DNA of 64,000 nt from NCBI RefSeq assembly GCF_000761485.1, contig NZ_JPMX01000008.1, positions 17,902 to 81,901 on the forward strand. The letters run 5' to 3'. Both the position numbers and the translations under genes were made by a program. The stretch is from Modestobacter caceresii (GTDB lineage Bacteria > Actinomycetota > Actinomycetes > Mycobacteriales > Geodermatophilaceae). Below are positions 46,673 to 55,372 of the stretch, piece after piece. Below the pieces are notes generated by a model. That model had not been told where the DNA came from, did not search any database, and saw nothing but the letters and a program-made list of their open reading frames with translations. Every line of letters starts with the position of its first letter. Position 1 is the first letter of the stretch.

Positions 46673-47707
46673 ATGCCAGCCCCGCTCCCGCCGCTGCCCA
46701 CCACCGTCGTCGGCAGCCTCCCCCAGCCCGACTGGCTCATCGACCGTGACCGGCTCGGGCACCAGTTCCCGCCGCGGGTCCGGGCCAAGGAGCTGTGGCG
46801 CGTGCCGCCGGAGTTCCTGCAGGAGGCCCAGGACGACGCCACGCTGGCCACCATCCGGGCGCAGGAGCAGGCCGGGCTGGACATCGTCGGCGACGGCGAG
46901 ATCCGGCGCGAGTCCTACTCCAACCACTTCGCCACCGCGCTCGAGGGTCTGGACCTGGACCACCCCGGGTCGGTGCGGAACCGCTCGGGCATCGACATCC
47001 CGGCCCCGCGGGTGGTGGGTGAGATCCGCCGTCCGGAGCCGGTGCAGGTGGACGACGTCCGGTTCCTGCGCGCGCAGACCGACCGGGCCGTGAAGATCAC
47101 CGTGCCCGGTCCGTTCACCATGGCGCAGCAGGCGCAGGACGACCACTACGGCGACGACCGGGCCCTGGCGCTGGCCTACGCCGAGGTCGTGCGCGCGGAG
47201 ATCGCCGACCTGTTCGCCGCCGGCGCCGACATCGTGCAGTTGGACGAGCCGTGGCTGCAGGCCCGCCCCGAGGTCGCCCGTCGCTACGGCGTCGAGGTGC
47301 TCACCGCCGCGCTGGCCGACGCCCCCGGACCGGTGCACGTGCACGTCTGCTTCGGCTACGCGGCGATGGTCGCCGACCGGCCCGAGGGCTACTCGGTGCT
47401 GCCGCAGCTGGCCGACGTGCCGGCCGCGGCGATCTCGATCGAGACGGCGCAGTCGCACCTGGACCCGGCGACCCTGCGCCCGCTGCGCGGCAAGGGTGTC
47501 GCGCTCGGCGTGCTGGACCTCTCCACGCCGGAGGTGGAGACCCCGGAGACGGTCGCGGACCGGGTACGACGGGCGCTCGACCACGTCGACGTCGACACGC
47601 TGGTGCTGTCCAGCGACTGCGGGCTGAAGTACCTGCCGCGAGAGTCGGCGGCGGGGAAGATGCGCTCCCTCGCCCGAGCCGCCGAGCTGCTCCGCGCCGA
47701 GCTCTAG
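46673..47707 (+). CDS. MetE-like cobalamin-independent methionine synthase family protein
   Basis: The 344-aa protein matches the C-terminal barrel of MetE: TTVVGSLPQPDWLID at the start, VQLDEPWLQ (about residues 187-195), HVHVCFGYA with zinc ligands His and Cys, AISIETAQ and LVLSSDCGLKYLPRE with the last Cys. The N-terminal MetE domain that carries part of the folate site is absent, as in the many short actinobacterial homologues. It may methylate homocysteine or a related thiol from another donor. AGGAGG precedes ATG 46673. It faces the MetP/MetS-type transporter. Confidence 0.88.
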   Translation: MPAPLPPLPTTVVGSLPQPDWLIDRDRLGHQFPPRVRAKELWRVPPEFLQEAQDDATLATIRAQEQAGLDIVGDGEIRRESYSNHFATALEGLDLDHPGSVRNRSGIDIPAPRVVGEIRRPEPVQVDDVRFLRAQTDRAVKITVPGPFTMAQQAQDDHYGDDRALALAYAEVVRAEIADLFAAGADIVQLDEPWLQARPEVARRYGVEVLTAALADAPGPVHVHVCFGYAAMVADRPEGYSVLPQLADVPAAAISIETAQSHLDPATLRPLRGKGVALGVLDLSTPEVETPETVADRVRRALDHVDVDTLVLSSDCGLKYLPRESAAGKMRSLARAAELLRAEL

Positions 47708-47716
47708 CCGGACGGC

Positions 47717-47772
47717 GGACGGCGTGCGCTGACCGCCGGGGTGACCCGCTCCGGCCCCCGCGCACGCCGTCC
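47717..47772. terminator. long inverted repeat between convergent genes
   Basis: GGACGGCGTGCGC (47717-47729) pairs perfectly with GCGCACGCCGTCC (47760-47772), with a 30-base loop. It lies between the MetE-like stop and the MetS-like stop and may end both transcripts. Confidence 0.55.
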
Positions 47773-47780
47773 CTCGCTGG

Positions 47781-47915
47781 TCAGAGGTCCCGGCGCGGAC
47801 CCTCGGCGCGCTCCTCGACGGCGCCGTGGCGCAGCAGGCTGGCGACGGCCAGGGCGAGGCCGCCCCAGATCACGACCATCGCCACCACCATCATCACGAT
47901 CGCTGCCGTGCTCAT
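47781..47915 (-). CDS. MetS-like small subunit of the NSS transporter
   Basis: The 44-residue protein is one membrane helix (AIVMMVVAMVVIWGGLALAVA) with a basic cytosolic end, the same as MetS, the small subunit needed by the methionine/alanine importer MetP. ATG 47915 overlaps the transporter stop by 4 bases (ATGA), so it is made together with it. Such short genes are easily missed. The pairing of a one-helix partner with an NSS carrier is well known in corynebacteria. Confidence 0.85.
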   Translation of the reverse strand: MSTAAIVMMVVAMVVIWGGLALAVASLLRHGAVEERAEGPRRDL

Positions 47916-49537
47916 CGGGGTCCTCCCTCGTCCTGCGGGCGGTCGTGCGGGGTCGGGGCCGTGGTGGCGGGCGCGTGCAGCGGCGCCGCCGGATCGGAGC
48001 CGGGTGGTGGTCCGTCCAGGTGCGTCCCGGCGCGCCACGGCAGCCGGGCCAGCAGGAAGCCGAGGAGCGGGAGCGCCACGACCAGCGCCCAGCCGAGAAC
48101 CAGCAGGAGCCAGGCGGGGTAGTCCTCGTAGCGCGCGGCGAGGTCGTCCCGCAGCGCGAGGACGAGCACGACGGCCAGGCCGACCGGGGCGACGACGCTC
48201 GTCAGCAGGCGCCAGCCGGTGCCGACCCGGGGACGGCCGTGGACGTTGAGGTGCGCGCCGAGACCGGGCAGGGCCCGCACCACCCAGGAGACGACCAGCA
48301 TGCTGACCAGCGCCACGACGAGGATGCCGTACTGGTTGACGAAGTGGTCGACGACGTCGAGCACGTAGATGCCGCTCGTCGTGCTGAAGAGCACCAGGCT
48401 CAGCACCGCGGCGGGGACGCCGACCGCGAGGGTCGCGGTGAGCCGGCCGGTGTCGAGCTTGTCGCGGACCGCGGAGATCACCACCTCGATCACGCTGATC
48501 AGCGAGGTGATGCCGGCGATGACCAGCGCCCCGAAGAACAGGACGCCGAGGAGGGCGCCGGCCGGGGCCTCGCTGATGATCGCCGGGAAGGCGATGAAGG
48601 CCAGGCCGATCCCGCCGCTGGCGACCTCGTCGACCGCCTGTCCGTTGGCCTGGGCCATGAAGCCCAGGGCGGCGAACACCCCGATGCCGGCGAGCAGCTC
48701 GAAACCGGAGTTCGAGAAGCCCACGACGAGGCCGGAGCCGACCATGTCCTCGCGGCGGCGGACGTAGGAGGCGTACGTGATCATGATGCCGAAGCCGACC
48801 GACAGCGAGAAGAAGATCTGGCCGAACGCGGCGGCCCAGACCGAGGGCGAGGTCAGCGCCGACCAGTCGGGCGCGAACAGCGCGTCGAGGCCGGCCCCTG
48901 CGCCCGGCAGCAGCAGCGCCTGCACCACGAGGGCGACGAAGGCGAGCACCAGCACCGGGATGAAGACCAGCGAGGTCAGGCCGATGCCGCGCTGGACGCC
49001 GAGCGCCATGACCACCAGGACGGCCAACCAGACCAGGGCGAGGGGCACGAGCACCCCGGGCACCACGTCGGCGGTGACCCGGACGTCGCCGGCCTGGAGG
49101 AACTCGCCGAAGAAGAAGCCCTCGGGGTCGTCGCCCCAGGCCAGGTCGAGGGAGAAGAAGGTGTACCGCAGCGCCCATGCGATGACCGCGGCGTAGTAGA
49201 CGGCGATGACGAAGCAGATGCCCACCTGCCACCAGCCGAGCCCCTCGGTGCCGCGGCGCAGCCGGGCGAAGGAGAGCGGTGCGGAACCGCGGTGGCGGTG
49301 GCCGATCGCGTAGTCGAGCAGCAGGAAGGGGATGCCGGCGGTCAGCAGCGCGATCAGGTAGGGCAGCAGGAAGGCGCCGCCGCCGTTCTCGTAGGCGACG
49401 TAGGGGAACCGCCAGATGTTGCCGAGCCCGACCGCCGACCCGATCGCCGCCAGGATGAAGACGCGCCTGGAGCTGAACCCGCCGCGGCGCTCCTCCTCGT
49501 CGGGCTGCTCCGTGGCCCGCCCCGCCGTCGTGCTCAT
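47912..49537 (-). CDS. NSS-family sodium symporter, MetP-like
   Basis: The 541-aa transporter has 12 helices with the LeuT-fold signatures: VFILAAIGSAVGLGNIWRFPYVAYENGGGAF in helix 1, GHRHRGSAPLSF, and FFSLSVGFGIMITYASYV in helix 6. It imports an amino acid with Na+; the adjacent MetS-like subunit suggests methionine or alanine. ATG 49537 has AGGAGG in front. The neighbouring MetE-like gene runs convergently. The C-terminal 35 residues are Pro/Ala-rich. It is probably the first gene of a two-gene operon. Confidence 0.92.
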   Translation of the reverse strand: MSTTAGRATEQPDEEERRGGFSSRRVFILAAIGSAVGLGNIWRFPYVAYENGGGAFLLPYLIALLTAGIPFLLLDYAIGHRHRGSAPLSFARLRRGTEGLGWWQVGICFVIAVYYAAVIAWALRYTFFSLDLAWGDDPEGFFFGEFLQAGDVRVTADVVPGVLVPLALVWLAVLVVMALGVQRGIGLTSLVFIPVLVLAFVALVVQALLLPGAGAGLDALFAPDWSALTSPSVWAAAFGQIFFSLSVGFGIMITYASYVRRREDMVGSGLVVGFSNSGFELLAGIGVFAALGFMAQANGQAVDEVASGGIGLAFIAFPAIISEAPAGALLGVLFFGALVIAGITSLISVIEVVISAVRDKLDTGRLTATLAVGVPAAVLSLVLFSTTSGIYVLDVVDHFVNQYGILVVALVSMLVVSWVVRALPGLGAHLNVHGRPRVGTGWRLLTSVVAPVGLAVVLVLALRDDLAARYEDYPAWLLLVLGWALVVALPLLGFLLARLPWRAGTHLDGPPPGSDPAAPLHAPATTAPTPHDRPQDEGGPR

Positions 49538-49723
49538 GCGACCTCCTGTGTCGTGATCCGCCGAGGAGAGGATGTCAGGCCCCGGCGCCTCGGCGGCATC
49601 GTCCCGGCGCCCTCTCAGGTCACGGGAGCAGCACGAAGGCAGCGCGGTCCTGTACCGGCACGGCTCTGCACGATCATGCTGACCCCGTCCGTGACGCGGG
49701 TGACAGCGGGGAGGAGCGACGCG

Positions 49724-50950
49724 GTGGCCAGGTGCAGTCGGGGACGGGTCCTCGCCGTTGCGGCCGGCTCGGCGGCGGCGCTGACCGCCTGCGCCACGGC
49801 CGGCGGGCAGGTCGTCCCGGTGCAGGTGGGCACGCTGACGGCTGACGACGTCGCCGAGGCACAGACCGCCTTCGGCGTCGACCTGCTGCACGAGGTCTGC
49901 GCGCGCACCCCCGACCAGACCGTGCTGCTGTCCCCGACCTCGGCAGCCGGGGCGCTGAGCCTGCTGTACCCCGCCAGCCGCGGGCAGACGGCGGAGGCCG
50001 TCCGCAGCGTGTTGCACCTGCCGGAGTGGTCCCCCGACCTCGTCGCGGCGTTCCGCGACCACACCGGCGCACTCGACGGCCTCCGCCACGAGGGCGACCT
50101 CGAGGACGACGATGCGCCGGACTCCCTGCAGATGAGCAACCGCCTCTGGATCGCCGACGGCATGGAGCCCGACCCCGACTACCTGGACGACATCGCGACG
50201 GGCTTCGACGCCGACGTGCTGGCACTGGACTTCGCCGGCGACCCGGGAGCGGCGACCGACCGGATCAACACGACGGTCGAGGAGGACACCCGCGGGGTCA
50301 TCGAGGAGCTCCTGCCCGAGCCGCTGAAACCGAACACCGCCGCCGTGCTGACCAATGCCCTGCACCTCCAGGCCAGGTGGGCGATCCCCTTCACCGACAC
50401 CCGGCCGGCTCGGTTCGCGGCGCCGTCCGGCGAGGTGACCGTCGAGATGATGAGCGGCGCGACGGGCGCCTCCCGCGCCGCGGACGGCTGGCAGGCGGTC
50501 GAGCTGGCCTACCGCGACGGAACGCTCAGCGCCGTCGCCGTCCTGCCACCCGAGGGCACCGACCCGTGCACCGTCGACGCCGACACCCTGACCGACCTGC
50601 AGGCCGCCGAGTCGGCGGAGGTGGGCGTGCAGCTGCCGCGGCTGGAGCTCGAGCAGTCGCACCAGTTGCTGGACGTGCTGGCCGCGATGGGGCTGCCGGT
50701 CGAGGGTGGTGACTACTCCGGCCTCGGCCGGAACGGTCTGGCCATCTCGCAGGTCGTGCAGCAGGCGTTCCTCGACGTGGACGAGGAGGGCACCGAAGCG
50801 GCCGCTGCCACCGCCGTGGTGGTCGAGGAGGCGGCGGCGGCACCCCCGTCCGCGGTCGTGTCGTTCGACCGGCCCTTCCTCCTCGTGCTGACCGACACGG
50901 AGACGCGCTCACCGCTGTTCATGACCGTCGTCCAGGAACCGTCGGCCTGA
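49724..50950 (+). CDS. serpin-family protease inhibitor, lipoprotein
   Basis: The 408-aa protein has a lipobox AALTAC (Cys 23) and the serpin fold: LLSPTSAAGALSLLYPAS, SNRLWIADG, LTNALHLQARWAIPF and AISQVVQQAFLDVDEEGTEA. The reactive-centre loop (about 354-377) has the inhibitory hinge, Glu-Gly-Thr-Glu-Ala-Ala-Ala-Ala-Thr, and an Ala-rich scissile region, which predicts elastase- or subtilisin-like targets. The C-terminal DRPFLLVLTDTETRSPLF block is canonical. GTG 49724 has GGGGAGGAG seven bases upstream; ATG 49676 is the longer choice. It would act outside the cell. Confidence 0.9.
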   Translation: MARCSRGRVLAVAAGSAAALTACATAGGQVVPVQVGTLTADDVAEAQTAFGVDLLHEVCARTPDQTVLLSPTSAAGALSLLYPASRGQTAEAVRSVLHLPEWSPDLVAAFRDHTGALDGLRHEGDLEDDDAPDSLQMSNRLWIADGMEPDPDYLDDIATGFDADVLALDFAGDPGAATDRINTTVEEDTRGVIEELLPEPLKPNTAAVLTNALHLQARWAIPFTDTRPARFAAPSGEVTVEMMSGATGASRAADGWQAVELAYRDGTLSAVAVLPPEGTDPCTVDADTLTDLQAAESAEVGVQLPRLELEQSHQLLDVLAAMGLPVEGGDYSGLGRNGLAISQVVQQAFLDVDEEGTEAAAATAVVVEEAAAAPPSAVVSFDRPFLLVLTDTETRSPLFMTVVQEPSA

Positions 50951-50980
50951 GCTCCCCAGCGCGGGCACCGGCACCGGACG

Positions 50981-51016
50981 CACGTAGGGCCCGGTCGAGT
51001 GACCGGGCCCTACGTG
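50981..51016. terminator. strong bidirectional terminator hairpin
   Basis: CACGTAGGGCCCGGTC (50981-50996) pairs perfectly with its complement at 51001-51016 on a GAGT loop, 16 base pairs. It lies past the serpin stop and past the 3' end of tmRNA on the other strand. Confidence 0.8.
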
Positions 51017-51095
51017 GTGGAACGGGGGCTTCACCAGCGGATGCTCCTCGAGCAGCGGACCCGGGAACCGGACCAGCTCGTCGAGGACGATCCTG

Positions 51096-51471
51096 TGGTG
51101 GAGGCGGCGGGAATCGAACCCGCGTCCTGCGACGCATCACCAGGGCTTCTCCGAGCGCAGTTCGCTCTGCCTCTGCTCGGCCCTCCCGATCTCACGAACG
51201 AGTCGGGATGACGGGCCCAGTCGCTGTTTGGTGTCCCACACGCACCCGCGACCGATGCGTGCGGTGAGTCATCTAGCTGATGCCAGGATCCGGGCCGATG
51301 ACGAACCCGGGCTGACAGACTCGCCTAGCTGCTGTTAGGCAGCGAGAGCGAAGTCGCGCTGATTGGAATCGGCGCTTGTGTTTTTTGCAACGGATGGTTA
51401 ACGAGATCATCGTTGCCTTCCTCGGCTCGCTTCCCCTGGTCAGACGACCGCAGTCGAGACCAATCGCCCCC
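51096..51471 (-). ncRNA. ssrA: transfer-messenger RNA (ssrA)
   Basis: The 3' end is a tRNA-like half, GGTTCGATTCCCGCC closing to CACC-A with CCA encoded at 51096-51098; the 5' GGGGGCG pairs with CGCCTCC of the acceptor. The reading frame (51388 to 51335) translates as AKNTSADSNQRDFALAA then stop, close to the mycobacterial tag that ends in ALAA and targets to proteases. Length is 376 bases, normal for actinobacteria. A TACAAC box at 51479-51484 lies 7 bases upstream of the 5' end, a probable -10. SmpB, its partner, is encoded at 61576. Confidence 0.95.
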
Positions 51472-51642
51472 CTGTGTAGTTGTACGGCCAGCATAACGGC
51501 ACACGTCCCCGAGGTGTTCCCGAGCGCACGCCCCACCCCTGCTCGGCTCGCGGACGACACTGCACACCGTCCAGCACGTTCCCGCCGGGCCGTCGGCGCT
51601 CCAGCTGCCGGTCGTCCCGCTCGACCCGCCAGGGGGCAGCGC

Positions 51643-52536
51643 ATGACCGACGACGTCACCGCCGACATCGACGAGCACACGATCACCGACGCCGTCGTCG
51701 CCAGCTTCGCCGCGACGCCGGACAGCCGGCTGCGAGAGGTGCTGGGCGCGCTCGTGCGCGGGCTGCACACCGCGATCCGGGAGGTGGAACCGACGCTCGC
51801 CGAGTGGGAGCACGCGATCGACTTCCTGACCCGCACCGGGCAGACGTGCGACGACGTCCGGCAGGAGTTCGTGCTGCTCTCCGACGTCCTCGGGATCTCG
51901 TCGCTGGTGGAGAACATCAACCACCGCAAGGTGGGCGGGGCCACGGAGGCGACCGTCCTCGGCCCCTTCCACATGACCGTCTCGCCACCTCGCCGCAACG
52001 GCGACTCGATCGACGAGGTGGGCGGCGACCAGCCGTGCGTCATCACCGGCCGGGTGCTCTCGGTCGCCGGCGAGCCGGTGCCCGGGGCGAGCGTCGACGT
52101 GTGGCAGGCCGACGGGAACGGGTTCTACGACGTCCAGCAGCCCGACGTGCAGCCGGCGGGCAACGGTCGCGGCCTGTTCACCACCGACGAGGAGGGCCGG
52201 TTCTGGTTCCGCACCACCGTCCCGGCGCACTACCCGATCCCCACCGACGGCCCGGTCGGCGAGCTGCTCGCGGCGACCGACCGGGCGCCGTTCCGGCCGG
52301 CGCACGTGCACTTCATCGCCGATGCGCCGGGCTTCGTGCCGGTGACCACGCACGTCTTCATCGACGGCAGCCCGTACCTGGACGCCGATGCGGTCTTCGC
52401 GGTCAAGCGCAGCCTGATCCGCGACTTCGCCCCCGTCGACGACGCCGAGCAGGCCGCCCGGTTCGGTACGGTGAACCCGTTCCGGCTCGCCGTCATCGAC
52501 CTCGTCGTCGAGCCGACCGGTACGCCCGCCCCGTGA
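51643..52536 (+). CDS. intradiol ring-cleavage dioxygenase (catechol/hydroxyquinol 1,2-dioxygenase type)
   Basis: The 297-aa protein has an N-terminal helical dimerisation part (residues 1-110) as in catechol 1,2-dioxygenases, then a beta domain with NGFYDVQ (Tyr ligand), AHYPIPTDGPVG (Tyr ligand) and RPAHVHFIADA with the His-x-His ligands of Fe(III). NHRKVGGATEATVLGPFH before the domain is also typical. It opens an aromatic diol ring to a muconate. No other catabolic gene of that pathway is adjacent, so it may serve a dispersed route. It ends next to CorA. Confidence 0.93.
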   Translation: MTDDVTADIDEHTITDAVVASFAATPDSRLREVLGALVRGLHTAIREVEPTLAEWEHAIDFLTRTGQTCDDVRQEFVLLSDVLGISSLVENINHRKVGGATEATVLGPFHMTVSPPRRNGDSIDEVGGDQPCVITGRVLSVAGEPVPGASVDVWQADGNGFYDVQQPDVQPAGNGRGLFTTDEEGRFWFRTTVPAHYPIPTDGPVGELLAATDRAPFRPAHVHFIADAPGFVPVTTHVFIDGSPYLDADAVFAVKRSLIRDFAPVDDAEQAARFGTVNPFRLAVIDLVVEPTGTPAP

Positions 52537-52539
52537 CCG

Positions 52540-53685
52540 TCAGATCCAGTCGCGGCGCTTGAAGATCACGTACAGCGTGAGGCTGACCATGAACATCAGC
52601 ACCACGGCGAACGGGTAGCCGTACTGCCACTCGGTCTCCGGCATGTCCTCGAAGTTCATCCCGTAGACCCCGCCCACGAGGCTGGGGGCGAAGAGGATGG
52701 CGGCCCACGCGGAGATCTTCTTGACCTCCTCGCCCTGGGCGAGGCTGGTCTCGGTGAGGGTCTTCATCTCCTCGTTCTGCCGCTGGGCGACCAGCGTGGC
52801 GTTCACGGTGAGGATGTCGCGCAGCTGCAGCCGGAAGCCCTCGACCCGCTCGGTGGTCGAGGTGACGTGGTCGGCGACGTCCCGCAGGTGGCTGCGCAGC
52901 TCCTCGTCGACGCCGTACTTCTCGAACCCGGCGGTGATCGCGGCGAGGATCCCGGTCAGCGGCTGGACCGCCCGCTGGAAGTCCAGGACCTCCTGGGACA
53001 GCTCGTAGATGCGCCGGGACACCTGCGGGTCACCGCGGAAGACCTCGACCTCGATCTCGTCGATGTCCTTGTCCAGCCCGGCGACGACCGGGGCGTACCC
53101 GTCGACGACGGCGTCCAGGATCGCGTACAGCACCGCCTCCGAACCGCGGGCCAGCAGCTCCGGCGAGCTCTCCAGCCGGCGGCGCACCCGGGCCAGGTCC
53201 GGCGACTCGGCGTGCCGCACGGTGATGGCGAAGTCCTTGCCGAGGAACAGGTGCAGCTCGCCGAACTCCACCTCCTCGGCCTCGTCCAGGTACCGAGCGG
53301 CCTTGAGGACGACGAACAGCGTGTCCCCGTACCGCTCGAACTTCGGCCGCTGGTGCGCGTGGATGGCGTCCTCGACCGCGAGGTCGGGCAGGCCGTACTG
53401 CTCGGCCAGCTCACCCAGCGCGGCCGGCTCCGGGCGGTACAGCCCGAGCCAGACCATCCGGTCGTCGAAGCCCTCGGTCAGCCACTCGTGGCTCTCGGCC
53501 GCTGATGCGGGCGTGGCGATCCGCCGTCCGGCGGCGTACACCGCGTTGTCGACCAGACGCGAGCGCCGCTCGGCCGCGGTCTCCGGACCGGGCTGCTCGG
53601 CCGGCCGCGGGGGCACGAGGACGGCGCGGGGCCGGCGGGTGAGGGTGGACAGGGCGGTGCGGGGGGCGAGACGACGATCGGCCAC
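52540..53685 (-). CDS. corA: CorA-family divalent-cation (Mg2+/Co2+) channel
   Basis: The 381-aa protein has a cytosolic funnel (residues 1-310, with long helices such as VYAILDAVVDGYAPVVAGLDKDI) and two C-terminal helices. The first holds the YGMNFEDMPE motif, where GMN is the ion filter at the membrane entrance; the last residues RRDWI are basic. It forms pentamers that import Mg2+ down the potential. The first 45 residues are Arg/Pro-rich. Its stop is 3 bases from the dioxygenase stop, with no terminator between. Confidence 0.95.
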   Translation of the reverse strand: MADRRLAPRTALSTLTRRPRAVLVPPRPAEQPGPETAAERRSRLVDNAVYAAGRRIATPASAAESHEWLTEGFDDRMVWLGLYRPEPAALGELAEQYGLPDLAVEDAIHAHQRPKFERYGDTLFVVLKAARYLDEAEEVEFGELHLFLGKDFAITVRHAESPDLARVRRRLESSPELLARGSEAVLYAILDAVVDGYAPVVAGLDKDIDEIEVEVFRGDPQVSRRIYELSQEVLDFQRAVQPLTGILAAITAGFEKYGVDEELRSHLRDVADHVTSTTERVEGFRLQLRDILTVNATLVAQRQNEEMKTLTETSLAQGEEVKKISAWAAILFAPSLVGGVYGMNFEDMPETEWQYGYPFAVVLMFMVSLTLYVIFKRRDWI

Positions 53686-53939
53686 GGCGGGCTCCCGGGG
53701 GACGCGGGGACGGGTGGGCGCGGGAGGTCCCCGTGCGCGTGCCCGCCCGGCTCAGCGAACCGGCGGCGTCAGCGGGAGGGGACCTCGGGACTGCAACTGG
53801 GAGGCTCCGATCGCACGGCCCAGCACCTCCCGTCGTCCCAGGGCCGCGTCCGTCGCGCGGGCCGTCGTCCATCGTGACACGCGGGGACGCTCCTGGGCAT
53901 CCCGGTCGCCCGACCGGGGGGTGAACGACGTGGGAAGAG

Positions 53940-54476
53940 TCAGCCGGCGACCTCGCCGGCCGGAACCGGCACCCGCAGCGCCACCAGGAACCGGGAGACC
54001 ATCGCGTAGCCGGCCACGGTGGTCACGAGCTCGACCACCTGCCGGTCGTCCAGGTGCGCACGCACGGCGGAGAAGACGGCATCGGGGACGTCGACCTGCC
54101 GGCTCGACGCATCGGTGAACCGCAGCACGACGGCCTGCACCGGGGAGAACACCGGCGCCCCGGCCGCGTCGGGGGTCCGCAGCGCGGCGAGCTGGGCGTC
54201 GGTGACCCCGGCCCGGCGGGCGGCCGGCTCGTGCGCGACCCACTCGAACTCCGCCCCGTTGAGGACGGCGATCCGCAGCACCACCAGCTCGGTCAGGTCG
54301 GCGGTCAACGCCGTCCCGTTGCGCAGCGCCCCGAGCAGCGCGCTCCACCCCTGGGCGACGGCGGGGCTGTGCAACAGCAGGCGGTCCAGCCCGGACAGCT
54401 CTCCCCCGCGCCGGGCCCGCAGCACCTCCGCGGCCGGGGTGTCCCCGACGGCGTCCGGCAGTCGCGCGCCGGTCAC
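53940..54476 (-). CDS. carboxymuconolactone decarboxylase (CMD/AhpD-fold) family protein
   Basis: The 178-aa protein contains LTELVVLRIAVLNGAEFEWVAHEPAARRAG (in pieces: LVVLRIAVLNGAEFEW, AHEPAARRAG), the CMD helical signature. The Cys-x-x-Cys of AhpD is absent, replaced around FEW/HEP, so peroxidase activity is not expected; a lactone decarboxylase or unknown activity remains. GTG 54476 overlaps the stop of the preceding gene by 4 bases (GTGA), so it is coupled to the SCO6745-family protein. Confidence 0.82.
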   Translation of the reverse strand: MTGARLPDAVGDTPAAEVLRARRGGELSGLDRLLLHSPAVAQGWSALLGALRNGTALTADLTELVVLRIAVLNGAEFEWVAHEPAARRAGVTDAQLAALRTPDAAGAPVFSPVQAVVLRFTDASSRQVDVPDAVFSAVRAHLDDRQVVELVTTVAGYAMVSRFLVALRVPVPAGEVAG

Positions 54477-55354
54477 GACCGGGACAGCACGCCGGCCGGG
54501 AACGCGCCGTTGCCCAGCAGCCGGCCGGTCAGGTCGCCGGCGAGCGCGGCGACCCGCTCGGTGCGCTCGACGCCCAGGTACACGAACGGGGCGGCCGACA
54601 GCGCGTCGGTCTCCTGCTCGATCGACGCCCGCAACTGCTGGCCGGCCTCGGTGAGCGCGCCGTCGGCGACCAGGCCGCGCTCGGTGAGCCCGTCCAGCGC
54701 TGCCGTCCACTCCTCGTCCGACCACCCCCGGGTCGCCTGGGCGGCCTGCCGGGTGAACCCGCGGCCGGTGAGCGTGTGGGTGACCAGGGCCTCCAGGCCG
54801 GTCAGCCCGTGCCGGACCACGCTGAGCACGTGCCCGTCACCGCGGTGCTCGCGGAGCAGCGTGACGCCGTGCCACACCTGCAGCAGCGGCTCGTCCGGCC
54901 AGGGCAGGTCGGCGTGGGCGGCGAACAGCGGCCGGGCCTCCGGCGTCAGCGCTGTGCACGCCTCGCGGAGCAGGCCGGACAGCTCGCGCAAGCTGCTCTC
55001 GTCGGCGCCGTCGAGGAGCCGGGTGAGCGAGGCGCGCGCGGCCGCGGTCCGGGCGGCGAGCACCTGCCCCGGGGTGGCGAGGGTCCAGGCACGGGGCAGG
55101 TGCCGAGCCACGATCGCCGGGGCGAAGTTGGCGAAGGTCGCCGTCACCACGCCCGGGCCGACCGCCCCCATCGCCGCCGCGCGGCCGGCGAAGTAGACCA
55201 TCCGGCCCGGGCGGAGGCCGGCTCCGGTCAGGTGCTCGTCGGTCTCCGGCGCGAAGTAGACGTGCGAGTGCAGCGGCTCCAGCCGCCGGTGGGTGCGGGC
55301 GACCAGGCGGAGGTCGGGGGCGAGCGGGGAGGCGGGCTGATCGACGCTGACCAT
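54473..55354 (-). CDS. SCO6745-family protein
   Basis: The 293-aa protein contains LEPLHSHVYFAPETDEHL, MVYFAGRAAAMGAVGPGVVTA and TFANFAPAIVARHLPRAWT, conserved blocks of an actinobacterial family known as SCO6745, with a winged-helix-like tail (RGLVADGALTEAGQQL). No enzymatic activity is established for this family. ATG 55354 starts the conserved part; the longer GTG at 55372 adds only 6 residues. It is translationally coupled to the CMD gene and starts 18 bases after the DUF1906 stop. Confidence 0.78.
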   Translation of the reverse strand: MVSVDQPASPLAPDLRLVARTHRRLEPLHSHVYFAPETDEHLTGAGLRPGRMVYFAGRAAAMGAVGPGVVTATFANFAPAIVARHLPRAWTLATPGQVLAARTAAARASLTRLLDGADESSLRELSGLLREACTALTPEARPLFAAHADLPWPDEPLLQVWHGVTLLREHRGDGHVLSVVRHGLTGLEALVTHTLTGRGFTRQAAQATRGWSDEEWTAALDGLTERGLVADGALTEAGQQLRASIEQETDALSAAPFVYLGVERTERVAALAGDLTGRLLGNGAFPAGVLSRS

Positions 55355-55372
55355 GCCGCGCACCCTAACCAC

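Noticed and set aside
50999..51211. Plus-strand frame inside the terminator and the tmRNA 3' end
   Set aside because: It is antisense to the tmRNA and starts in a hairpin; the RNA explains the sequence.
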